Of a DNA stretch of 26,248 nt, positions 1-5,639 are shown piece after piece (within the stretch, counting starts at the first letter, position 1; every line of letters starts with the position of its first letter). Where the stretch lies: positions 1 to 26,248 of IMG/VR virus record IMGVR_UViG_3300031227_000359; one strand, given 5' to 3'. The translations under genes and the position numbers were made by a program. This DNA comes from a virus. The notes under the pieces are model-generated. The model ran no database searches and had not been told where the DNA came from. It saw only the letters and a list, made by a program, of their open reading frames with translations.

Positions 1-727
1 CCAACCACGCATCGTTGCCGTCGCCGTGGCTGTTCGGTGTGTGAACCTCGATCTTGCCGTTGGTGCCGATCCGCAGTCGATCGAGAAATACCGCATGGCC
101 CCACCAGTCGTAGCCCACGTAGCAGCCGTATCCCAACAGCAGCGCCGTCACGGTTTCAGCCCACACGTCGGCCCCGCCCAAATCCCACCACTCCGCGGGC
201 ATGTAATTTTGGCGATCATCCAGATAGCCCGCGTCCCACTGGTCCTTGCTGATTTTGTGCTGGGGGACATAGAGGCGGGAGGCAATGCCATTCTCGGCGG
301 CATATTTCAGGGCATCATCGAGGTAGTAGCCACGGTTTCTGTATCCGACGCACTGGGCCAGCGATTCAGCCGAGAGTTGCACAAAATTCTGGCCCATCGC
401 GGCCCGGCAGGCCATTGTCGATTGGGCGAGAGAATAGGCCCAGCAATAGCCGAGGCCATTTTGAAAGTCTGCCTTCGTATCAGACTTCCACCGCTGGCCG
501 ATAAACGCGGCGGCGGCTTCCATCGCGCGGATCCGGCTTTGCCACTCGCTCTGCGGTATCAGCGGAACTTGTTTCGAGAACATCGGGACGGCGAACATCT
601 CATCGCCGACACGGATTTTCAACTCACCGACCTTCGATCGACGGGGTAGAGCACCGGCGGTGAACCCGGCCTGCTTCGACCGTTCGACCACCTCGCGGAA
701 GTTTGAGTCGGTGATATGGATGCTCAC
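1..727 (-). CDS. Papain-family (C1A-like) cysteine peptidase, C-terminus cut by window edge
   Basis: The 242 visible residues carry a full papain-type active site. Gln89 (oxyanion hole) lies six residues before catalytic Cys95 in GLGYCWAYS, the same spacing as papain Gln19/Cys25. His211 follows in WGHAVFLD and Asn232 in PNSHGDG, and the region QLSAESLAQC...NRGYYLDDAL resembles the papain segment after the catalytic helix. The first 85 residues may be a propeptide-like or targeting extension; no signal peptide is visible. The GTG start at 727 is preceded by GGAGG and overlaps the upstream stop as GTGA, which supports it. It is the last visible gene of a cassette of small membrane or secreted proteins. 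Peptidase activity follows from family knowledge; a role in lysis, envelope breach or virion processing is inference. The gene runs off the window at position 1. Confidence 0.82.
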   Translation of the reverse strand, partial: MSIHITDSNFREVVERSKQAGFTAGALPRRSKVGELKIRVGDEMFAVPMFSKQVPLIPQSEWQSRIRAMEAAAAFIGQRWKSDTKADFQNGLGYCWAYSLAQSTMACRAAMGQNFVQLSAESLAQCVGYRNRGYYLDDALKYAAENGIASRLYVPQHKISKDQWDAGYLDDRQNYMPAEWWDLGGADVWAETVTALLLGYGCYVGYDWWGHAVFLDRLRIGTNGKIEVHTPNSHGDGNDAWL

Positions 728-909
728 TGATCCCTCCAAGCCTGAAATACCATGATCGGCCAAAAGACAGCGACTACCACGCTCCCGATGATTCTCATGG
801 GCCACTCTGACCGGCCGGGAATCCAATCACGGTTGGCGCAATCCGCCAAACCAGCGCAAATACCACAGAACCCACCAACCATCACGTAAACAGCGATGAT
901 CCACGTCAT
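724..909 (-). CDS. Small membrane protein, two predicted TM segments
   Basis: This 61-residue protein has two hydrophobic stretches, about residues 3-21 (IIAVYVMVGGFCGICAGLA) and 39-56 (RIIGSVVVAVFWPIMVFQ). They are separated by a charged loop (DCANRDWIPGRSEW). Size and topology are holin-like, but no family is recognised. The ATG at 909 overlaps the upstream stop as ATGA and is preceded by GGAGGT. Its own stop overlaps the GTG of the peptidase gene, so the two are probably translationally coupled. A holin or envelope-anchor role is possible but unproven. Confidence 0.7.
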   Translation of the reverse strand: MTWIIAVYVMVGGFCGICAGLADCANRDWIPGRSEWPMRIIGSVVVAVFWPIMVFQAWRDQ

Positions 910-1136
910 TGCCCCACCTCCGCTTTCAGTTCCGATACTTCCCGCGATGGCAGTAGACTGGCCTGATCCGGTGTCAGCGGAACAAAGGGAGCAGATCGCT
1001 GGGCACGAAAATATGCCACTTCTTCTTCTGACATCACGTACGATTCCTGCATGTCGTAGATGTCTTTAAGGTACTGCCGCGCCTCCGCTTTGGGATCATC
1101 CCGATCACGCTCCATTGGTGTTTCTTGATCGCTCAT
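906..1136 (-). CDS. Small acidic protein of unknown function
   Basis: Seventy-six residues, highly charged and hydrophilic (MSDQETPMERDRDDPKAEAR at the start), with a probable helix through residues 17-45. No domain is recognised. The ATG at 1136 overlaps the preceding stop as ATGA and follows GGAGGT, so the longer frame starting further upstream is not needed. The C-terminal residues ELKAEVGQ are encoded by the Shine-Dalgarno stretch of the next gene, as in the gene just upstream. It sits between two membrane protein genes and may be a cytoplasmic partner of one of them (inference). Confidence 0.6.
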   Translation of the reverse strand: MSDQETPMERDRDDPKAEARQYLKDIYDMQESYVMSEEEVAYFRAQRSAPFVPLTPDQASLLPSREVSELKAEVGQ

Positions 1137-1519
1137 TGGACCTCCGCTTTCAGTTCCGCCAACGTGGTCGGGCACGGCTGAACCGAATACGAGCCACCAG
1201 CCCACCGCAGCACGAGGACCGGCAAGTCGTGGCCCTTCGCGGCATCAAGGAACGGCGACAGGTAGGCCGATGGCTTTTTGTTCTTGCCGAGGGTGTGTTG
1301 GTCGATAACTTTGACATTGAAGTCGGTGGCCTTCGCAAGCACCGTCACCATGTTTTGTGTCAGCGGCTTGTCGAACCCCGACTCGTACACGATCATCGCA
1401 TCCGTCGGCGTCCCCCAGCTTGGCAGCAGCCGCAGCAGTAGCGGGCCGTATTCGACGGCCACACCGCCGACGATCAAGCCGAGGGCGACGAACAGAGCGT
1501 ATTTGCGGATCGTTTGCAT
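1133..1519 (-). CDS. Membrane-anchored protein of unknown function
   Basis: This 128-residue protein has one N-terminal hydrophobic segment (about residues 8-27, ALFVALGLIVGGVAVEYG). A soluble domain follows, with alternating predicted strands and helices (DAMIVYESGFDKPLTQNMVTV, then LPVLVLRWAGG). The arrangement suggests a small alpha/beta domain exported or tethered to the membrane; a thioredoxin-like fold is only a guess and no CxxC is present. The ATG at 1519 follows AGGAG, while the open frame extends to 1579 without a better ribosome site. The tail ELKAEVQ doubles as the ribosome-binding site of the next gene. Part of a compact membrane protein cassette. Confidence 0.65.
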   Translation of the reverse strand: MQTIRKYALFVALGLIVGGVAVEYGPLLLRLLPSWGTPTDAMIVYESGFDKPLTQNMVTVLAKATDFNVKVIDQHTLGKNKKPSAYLSPFLDAAKGHDLPVLVLRWAGGSYSVQPCPTTLAELKAEVQ

Positions 1520-1527
1520 GGCGGCTC

Positions 1528-1824
1528 CTACTCGGTTTCGTCGTCCCACGTTGCCGCCAGCACAATCAGGGCGTTGCATTTATCCACGCCCTCATCGTCG
1601 TTCCGCCGTGCGAATCCAATTTTTGCCCGACGCAACGCCCCCTGGACAAGCACCGACTCGCTGGTGTTGAGCCAGTGAGCCACGAAGGCGTCAATCGTCG
1701 CGGGGACTTCCTTGCCGGTCGTCGTGGTCCACGCGGTTTTACCCCACGCCCACACTTTCGGCACGGCCCCCACCGACACGGCAACACCAAGCCCAATCAA
1801 AATCGCCCAAAAAGCAAAAGACAT
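1528..1824 (-). CDS. Small protein with N-terminal hydrophobic segment
   Basis: Ninety-eight residues. Residues 2-20 (SFAFWAILIGLGVAVSVGA) form a signal anchor or uncleaved signal peptide. The remainder is a polar domain of unknown function containing TIDAFVAHWLNTSES and ALRRAKIGFARRNDDEG. The start at 1824 is chosen because GGAGGACTGAA precedes it directly, whereas the frame itself stays open to 1869. The 32-codon gene upstream ends inside this ribosome-binding region. No family is recognised. Confidence 0.6.
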   Translation of the reverse strand: MSFAFWAILIGLGVAVSVGAVPKVWAWGKTAWTTTTGKEVPATIDAFVAHWLNTSESVLVQGALRRAKIGFARRNDDEGVDKCNALIVLAATWDDETE

Positions 1825-1825
1825 T

Positions 1826-1924
1826 TCAGTCCTCCTGTTCAAAAACGACTTCGTGGCTTTCCCAGTCATGCGGAGTCGTCGCCACTGTATCGTTGAGTAT
1901 TAACATCAACTCAATTTCAGGCAT
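1826..1924 (-). CDS. Micro-ORF, 32 codons
   Basis: A 32-codon reading frame, MPEIELMLIL at the start and VVFEQED at the end, acidic overall. It has a good ribosome site (GAGGACTGAA) directly before its ATG, the same sequence that precedes the next gene at 1824. Its stop lies within the ribosome-binding region of that next gene and it fills an otherwise empty 110-base gap, consistent with tight gene packing. No function can be assigned, and it could be a coupling leader peptide rather than a functional protein. Confidence 0.45.
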   Translation of the reverse strand: MPEIELMLILNDTVATTPHDWESHEVVFEQED

Positions 1925-1935
1925 TTCAGTCCTCT

Positions 1936-2235
1936 TTATTTTTCATTGCCCCAAATAAACCGGGCAGCGCCCACAATACCCATTAGCAGCAACACCCCAG
2001 CACCGGCCAGCACTGTCACGCCCCACATACTGCCGGGAGGCTCTGGTGTACCTATCGCAGAGTCAATAGCCTCCTGGACACTTACCGCAGCAGCAGTAAA
2101 CCTGAGCACGAATGGAAACCCCACCCAAAAACACACCAGCCCCACCATTTCGCGTATCGCCTCGACAAGGTATCCCAACACACCACCGGCCAGCACCACA
2201 CCAACAACAATACCAAGTCGTTTCAGTCGGGTCAT
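1936..2235 (-). CDS. Membrane protein with about three TM segments
   Basis: Ninety-nine residues. Hydrophobic segments lie at about residues 7-22 (LGIVVGVVLAGGVLGY), 30-48 (MVGLVCFWVGFPFVLRFTA) and 75-95 (VTVLAGAGVLLLMGIVGAARF), with a short charged tail GNEK. The start at 2235 overlaps the stop of the upstream lipoprotein gene as ATGA. Size and topology are compatible with a holin-type or anchor protein in the inner membrane; no family is recognised. The context (lipoprotein, several small membrane proteins, then a cysteine peptidase) points to an envelope-directed module. Confidence 0.65.
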   Translation of the reverse strand: MTRLKRLGIVVGVVLAGGVLGYLVEAIREMVGLVCFWVGFPFVLRFTAAAVSVQEAIDSAIGTPEPPGSMWGVTVLAGAGVLLLMGIVGAARFIWGNEK

Positions 2236-2810
2236 CGCCACACCCCTGTCTTGGCTTTCTTCGCCGCCGCCTCGGCCGCCCGCCATTCCTTGGGAGCATC
2301 GTAGCCGGCCGCAATCATGGCATAGCCGCCACTGATTTGTTCGACGTTGAGGCATATCCCCGACGCCCCAAACACGATCCCCGTAAGCGGGCCACGGGCT
2401 TCAAGCTCCTCCGGCGTTTCCACAGTCGCCGTCGGTGCCTCATCCTGCTGCGGCAGGCTGGCTTGAGCCTCACCGCGAAACAGCCCGTGCCGTTCGTATT
2501 GCACGGTGACTTGGTCACCGGCCATTCCGCGTAGGTGATCCGCTGAAACCTGAGCGAGTGGGCCGGACGCCGGGGCGGCGACTCCTTCAAGGAAAATGGT
2601 GCGAGTTCGTCCTCGGCGTCCGGCGGCCACAAGCAAGCTAGCCCCGGTCGGCACATCGGCCACAACATAGGGGCCAGCGTTGATAACCTTCGGGGGGCGG
2701 GGTTCGCGGGCGTTACAACCCGCGAACTTCATGATCCGACACGACGCCAGTAGAATAACGGCCACGATGGCCAGCGTGATCGTTTGTTTCGAGAATAAAG
2801 CGGAAAGCAC
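2232..2810 (-). CDS. Lipoprotein with degenerate staphylococcal-nuclease (SNase) fold
   Basis: This 192-residue protein begins with a hydrophobic segment (residues 10-23) ending in a lipobox, L21-A22-S23-C24, suggesting export and lipidation. Residues 65-192 follow the SNase pattern: RTIFLEGVAAP matches the VRLxGIDAPE block, ISGGYAMIAAGY matches the LVxxGxA block, and AEAAAKKAKTGVW matches the classical C-terminal AExxAKxxxxGLW. The acidic residue expected after DAP is missing (AAPASG), and the arginine expected before the GIVF strand is replaced (GPLTGIVF), so it is probably not catalytic. The GTG start at 2810 overlaps the upstream TAG stop by one base. An envelope-located binding role is inference. 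Confidence 0.65.
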   Translation of the reverse strand: MLSALFSKQTITLAIVAVILLASCRIMKFAGCNAREPRPPKVINAGPYVVADVPTGASLLVAAGRRGRTRTIFLEGVAAPASGPLAQVSADHLRGMAGDQVTVQYERHGLFRGEAQASLPQQDEAPTATVETPEELEARGPLTGIVFGASGICLNVEQISGGYAMIAAGYDAPKEWRAAEAAAKKAKTGVWR

Positions 2811-2995
2811 TAGCAGTCCCCTCCGCGTGAAATGATTCGGAACCCCTCACGGAGCCGAGAATCGTAGGTGCGCCGTTGCAGTCGCTGGTGCGGTTCGTCG
2901 GGGTACACGGCACACCGCTCGTGGGTGCAGCCGCCACGCTCCCCCGTGATCTCTTCACCGCAGACTCGGCAGAATGGAAGTGGTTTCGGTCCCAT
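2810..2995 (-). CDS. Small zinc-finger-like protein
   Basis: Sixty-one residues with a compact cysteine/histidine cluster: CRVCGEEI at residues 9-16, then CTHERC, compatible with one zinc site. The remainder is basic and polar (EPHQRLQRRTYDSRLREG). The ATG at 2995 has only a weak AGGG ribosome site. The stop TAG overlaps the GTG of the lipoprotein gene. It belongs to a run of mini zinc-ribbon genes between 2810 and 3922. Binding to nucleic acid or to a host factor is likely for this type of protein but not shown. Confidence 0.6.
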   Translation of the reverse strand: MGPKPLPFCRVCGEEITGERGGCTHERCAVYPDEPHQRLQRRTYDSRLREGFRIISRGGDC

Positions 2996-3006
2996 GCCCT
3001 GTTATT

Positions 3007-3034
3007 GGATAGTTTTTCAGGGAAAAAGCTATCC
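3007..3034 (-). other. RNA hairpin across the stop codon of the HTH/zinc gene
   Basis: GGATAG and CTATCC arms, extended by five T:A pairs with one bulged base, give an 11-pair stem with loop CCCTG. The hairpin covers the TAG stop at 3031-3029 and fills the gap to the next gene at 2995. No U-tract follows, so it is not a typical terminator; RNA processing or coupling control is possible. Confidence 0.4.
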
Positions 3035-3361
3035 GAGTTTTTTACCACCCTCACCACGCAGCCGGATCGTCCGCTCCAACCACGTTTCCTGTGCGAGTTC
3101 GCGCAGATGGCAGGCAAGGCACGGCATTTCAACCACCACGCCACAATGAGGGCAGTGGGCCTTCGGATTCTTTCGCCCGTATTCCGCGTACTCCGTCACC
3201 TCGCGGGCTTTCGGCGGGCCAGGTGCAATCACCACACCACGACGCATGACGCGCCCCGCCAAGTAGCGGCTCACCCCCGCGATTGCGGCAATCTCTCGCT
3301 GGCTCTGATCGGTGGTGTGGAGGTGGCTGATAATGGTTCGCTGCTTTTCAACTGATAGCAT
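3029..3361 (-). CDS. HTH plus zinc-ribbon protein, putative DNA-binding regulator
   Basis: This 110-residue protein has an N-terminal helix-turn-helix, QREIAAIAGVSRYLAGRVMRRG (about residues 20-41), of the type found in resolvase or MarR-like recognition helices. A cysteine pair, CPHCGVVVEMPCLACH (residues 70-85), is consistent with a zinc ribbon, and a basic tail follows (RTIRLRGEGGKK). The ATG at 3361 lacks a strong ribosome site. The previous reading frame runs 91 bases into it because of a small duplication. A DNA-binding role is inferred from the HTH. Confidence 0.65.
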   Translation of the reverse strand: MLSVEKQRTIISHLHTTDQSQREIAAIAGVSRYLAGRVMRRGVVIAPGPPKAREVTEYAEYGRKNPKAHCPHCGVVVEMPCLACHLRELAQETWLERTIRLRGEGGKKLG

Positions 3362-3579
3362 TGTGTTTCCGCAGCTTCATGCCACGGCCGCAAGGTGGCC
3401 ATCCGTGTTGTTCTAGTTTCGCTCCCGCAGTTCCGCAGTTCCGTCCGGTCCTTGTCGCGGTCCTCAAGTAGCATCCGCACCCACGTACACACCTTGTGCG
3501 GCTTTGGCTTGTCCTCACCGTCGAGGCGTTGCAGCCACCCAGCGGCCATCGAGTCGGATACGTGGCGGTGGTTGTTCAT
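3271..3579 (-). CDS. Small protein with frameshifted C-terminus (8-bp tandem duplication)
   Basis: The open frame gives 102 residues but overlaps the next gene by 91 bases, unlike all its neighbours. At 3427-3442 the octamer GCAGTTCC (plus strand) is tandemly duplicated. Removing one copy restores a frame that ends ...KDRTELRERN at a TAG at 3414-3412, giving about 55 residues and a normal intergenic gap. The first half (MNNHRHVSDSMAAGWLQRLD, then KVCTWVRMLLEDRDKDRTELR) looks like ordinary protein; the shifted tail is rich in T, R and P and looks non-native. The ATG at 3579 follows GGAGGACGA. The function is unknown. It may be a recent slippage mutation or a phase-variable tail. Confidence 0.5.
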   Translation of the reverse strand: MNNHRHVSDSMAAGWLQRLDGEDKPKPHKVCTWVRMLLEDRDKDRTELRNCGSETRTTRMATLRPWHEAAETQCYQLKSSEPLSATSTPPIRASERLPQSRG

Positions 3580-3743
3580 ACTTCGTCCTCCGGTTCAATG
3601 TCCAATTTCTCTGGCCGCTCCCGCTCCTCGTCCCAGTCGCCCCGCACGCCAAGTCCACAGAATGGGCAATGCTGCCAGCGGAGAGGCCCGTTGTTGGACC
3701 AGTAGCGTCCGCAGTCAGGACACTCAAACTCTAGGCAAGCCAT
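3576..3743 (-). CDS. Mini zinc-ribbon protein, 55 aa
   Basis: Fifty-five residues, starting MACLEFECPDCGRYW, with two CxxC knuckles (CPDC at residues 8-11 and CPFC at about 29-32) typical of a rubredoxin-like zinc ribbon. A highly acidic tail follows (DWDEERERPEKLDIEPEDEV). The ATG at 3743 is preceded by GGGAGGGGG. The stop overlaps the next ATG as ATGA, and the tail encodes that gene's ribosome site. The acidic tail may mimic DNA or contact a polymerase, but this is speculation. Confidence 0.65.
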   Translation of the reverse strand: MACLEFECPDCGRYWSNNGPLRWQHCPFCGLGVRGDWDEERERPEKLDIEPEDEV

Positions 3744-3745
3744 GG

Positions 3746-3922
3746 TTACTTTCCCCCTCCCGCCGCCTCAGCGGCTTGTTTATTACGTGTTTGTTTTCCG
3801 TTCAACTCCGTTAATTCCTCAGGGGTTAATCCCTCGATTCGGTACTCGGGGCAACCGCAACGCGGGCAGTAAGAGGGTTTTTCGAGAATGGTGTTGCACC
3901 GATTGCAGAGTAGTTGGATCAC
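3746..3922 (-). CDS. Mini zinc-ribbon protein, 58 aa
   Basis: Fifty-eight residues from a GTG start that overlaps the previous stop as GTGA and follows GGGAGGGGG. It contains C-N-R-C at residues 6-9 and CPRCGC at about 19-24, a treble-clef or zinc-ribbon pair, then a helical charged tail (LTPEELTELNGKQ). The terminal AAEAAGGGK is the translated Shine-Dalgarno sequence of the next gene. Similar mini-ribbons occupy adjacent positions, so a local family of zinc adaptor proteins is likely; the partner is unknown. Confidence 0.62.
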   Translation of the reverse strand: MIQLLCNRCNTILEKPSYCPRCGCPEYRIEGLTPEELTELNGKQTRNKQAAEAAGGGK

Positions 3923-4143
3923 GCACCCCCTCCCGGCACACCGTCCACTGTCTTCGGTAGTTGGTCCACGATGGCCTGTAGCCGCTCGACCTCGGCTTCC
4001 GCTGCTTGTGCCCGTCGAAGCAATTTATTAGTCAGACATTGCTCGTCATCAGGAAAAATGTCCGCAATTTCGTCGTCCGAATAGAAACGGTCTACCACTT
4101 CTAATGGTTGTGATCGTGGTTCTTTTACGGTTACTCCGTTCAT
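3919..4143 (-). CDS. Small coiled-coil protein
   Basis: This 74-residue protein has a C-terminal helical stretch, LLRRAQAAEAEVERLQAIVDQL (residues 41-62), with heptad-like spacing. It shares the VERLQAIV segment with the coiled-coil protein encoded at 4982-5431. The N-terminus (VTVKEPRSQPLEVVDRFYSDDEIADIFPDD) is acidic. The ATG at 4143 overlaps the previous stop (TAATG), and the tail GVPGGGA is the ribosome-binding site of the next gene read as protein. Function unknown. Confidence 0.6.
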   Translation of the reverse strand: MNGVTVKEPRSQPLEVVDRFYSDDEIADIFPDDEQCLTNKLLRRAQAAEAEVERLQAIVDQLPKTVDGVPGGGA

Positions 4144-4421
4144 TACTCACCCCCTCCCGCCGCCCAAAACCCACTGTCGGCAGTTGGTTTACTTACAAAA
4201 CCTTGCGGATCACCATTGCTATTTACAGCGGCCCAGTCGCCTCTCACCACCGCCCAAAACAACTCGCTATTCCAATCCACTCCCGGCGCGAGGGGCTTAT
4301 TGATGGCGGCGAGCAGGGCGTCGGTGACGAGAGATATGAGGCGTTCCAGTCCCATTATTCCGGGGACATTCACCACCGACTCCATCGCAATTTCCAACGC
4401 TTCGTCTCGTGTTAAGTTCAT
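4143..4421 (-). CDS. Small protein of unknown function
   Basis: Ninety-two residues from ATG 4421, chosen because AGGGAGAAACGAT precedes it; a GTG nine codons upstream has no comparable ribosome site. It contains two predicted amphipathic helices (LTRDEALEIAMESVV and IMGLERLISLVTDALLAAIN), then a tryptophan-containing segment (ELFWAVVRGDWAAV) and the tail AAGGGE dictated by the next gene's ribosome site. No known family is recognised. Confidence 0.55.
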   Translation of the reverse strand: MNLTRDEALEIAMESVVNVPGIMGLERLISLVTDALLAAINKPLAPGVDWNSELFWAVVRGDWAAVNSNGDPQGFVSKPTADSGFWAAGGGE

Positions 4422-4469
4422 ATCGTTTCTCCCTATAATAGTTTCCACAACACCATCGCGGCGACCTGC

Positions 4470-4982
4470 CTACGTTCTGATTTCAATTTCAATCCGTGCG
4501 TGCCAGTCCCAACGCTTCTCGATTGTGCCGCGTGCTATCCCCGAGTCCCCGTGCGGGTAGAGGCAATCGAGAACCGCCTTGTCGATGTTATCGCGGTCGG
4601 GTTTTGCGCGGTGAAGTTTTCCAATCGCGTCAATGCGTTTTTTCTTCGACCAGGATTTCGGCGGCTCGAAGTACGCGACCCACGAGAGACTACTCACGGT
4701 GTCTGCTGCTGGCATCCGTATGCTCCCGCGCAGCAAGTACGTCCGCAGGGAGTCGCACCACTCCCAATATCGCACGCAACACAGCCGCTTGGCCCACTTG
4801 TCGCGGCGTGTCATCCGTGGTTTGGCAACCGGCTTGCCGGGAACGATGATGCGATGCACGCAATAAATAATATCCTCATAGTATATCTCGTGCGTTGCGA
4901 CCGTTGCCACCTTCGCCCGCACCTTCAGGTCGCCGGGGTAGTGTGCCGTCTTGTTGGTGATTAAGCCGCGTGGTAGCCCCAT
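4470..4982 (-). CDS. RusA-like Holliday junction resolvase
   Basis: This 170-residue protein contains the RusA signature. A first strand with VPGKPVAKPRMT (about residues 47-58) is followed by KPDRDNIDKAVLDCLY, with Asp129, Asp131 and Lys135 matching RusA Asp70, Asp72 and Lys76. Asp146 (GDSGIA) matches the third catalytic acid, and a C-terminal strand ARIEIEI completes the fold. RusA enzymes are small dimeric, magnesium-dependent nucleases that cut four-way junctions, and phages use them to resolve recombination intermediates. The protein has about 40 more N-terminal residues than E. coli RusA. It partners naturally with the RecT/RecE-like genes at 7279-9148. ATG 4982 overlaps the preceding TGA; a GTG directly before it is an alternative. 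Confidence 0.85.
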   Translation of the reverse strand: MGLPRGLITNKTAHYPGDLKVRAKVATVATHEIYYEDIIYCVHRIIVPGKPVAKPRMTRRDKWAKRLCCVRYWEWCDSLRTYLLRGSIRMPAADTVSSLSWVAYFEPPKSWSKKKRIDAIGKLHRAKPDRDNIDKAVLDCLYPHGDSGIARGTIEKRWDWHARIEIEIRT

Positions 4983-5431
4983 CACTTTTTCTCCCCCTCA
5001 GCGGCTTCTATTTTCGGGACACCCAAAGCCTTGATTAGCTTTGTGTACACCTCCTGCATCCGATCATCAGAAACGTCAGTAGTAGCCATCCATCCACTCA
5101 GCATGGAGTGGGCCGATCTAGCTGCGTCCTGGTAGGTTGTCACGATGGCCTGCAACCGCTCAACCTGCTTGCCAAGCACGTTGATTTGCCCACAGAGAGT
5201 CGGCTCCTGCTGGTCCCTGTCCGGCAGGAAGTTGTACGCCAAACAGTGAGCGTCCTGGACTTCGGCCCGCAGGTGTTCCACCGCATCCTGAAACACGGCT
5301 ATCGCCTCGTTGCGATCTGCCACGATGGCTTGCAGTAACTGGACCTCATTAGCCAACAGCCTTTGCCCTTCCATCGTTACGCCCTCACCGTTACTGATTG
5401 TCGCCAGGACTGCTTCGATTCGTCTAGCCAT
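4982..5431 (-). CDS. Coiled-coil protein of unknown function
   Basis: This 149-residue protein is mainly helical, with two coiled-coil stretches, LLANEVQLLQAIVADRNEAIA and INVLGKQVERLQAIVTTYQDAA, related to each other through the LQAIV core. ATG 5431 is preceded by GAGGGGGAGAAGCACA, and the gene overlaps its predecessor by eight bases. The tail EAAEGEKK is encoded by the Shine-Dalgarno region of the resolvase gene. Together with 3919-4143 it suggests a recently duplicated coiled-coil coding module. Function unknown. Confidence 0.6.
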   Translation of the reverse strand: MARRIEAVLATISNGEGVTMEGQRLLANEVQLLQAIVADRNEAIAVFQDAVEHLRAEVQDAHCLAYNFLPDRDQQEPTLCGQINVLGKQVERLQAIVTTYQDAARSAHSMLSGWMATTDVSDDRMQEVYTKLIKALGVPKIEAAEGEKK

Positions 5432-5627
5432 TGTGCTTCTCCCCCTCGGCCAGCATCGCGTCGGCCACAAAATAGCAATGGGTGGCCACTTTGTTCACAG
5501 AACGAGGCAACTCCATCCACTCGGTTTTCAGGGCTGATAACGCTTGCCCCGCGAACCAATCCCTCAGTGTCATTCCTTCCACTAATCTCGAAGGAAATGC
5601 CGAGCCGCCGTCGTTTACGTTTACCAT
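5424..5627 (-). CDS. Conserved small phage protein (GGSAFP / GMTLRDWFA type)
   Basis: This 67-residue protein carries motifs seen in many tailed phages: DGGSAFPS at residues 6-13, GMTLRDWFAGQAL at 18-30 and a C-terminal ADAMLAEGEK. The family is widespread but its function is unknown to me. ATG 5627 follows GAGGAACGGAAGCA. The gene overlaps its downstream neighbour by eight bases. Recognition rests on recalled family motifs, not on a search. Confidence 0.7.
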   Translation of the reverse strand: MVNVNDGGSAFPSRLVEGMTLRDWFAGQALSALKTEWMELPRSVNKVATHCYFVADAMLAEGEKHNG

Positions 5628-5639
5628 TGCTTCCGTTCC

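Noticed and set aside
26-649. Long plus-strand frame opposite the peptidase gene
   Set aside because: It is the antisense of a minus gene with full catalytic motifs and a coupled start; it has no ribosome site and no recognisable domain.
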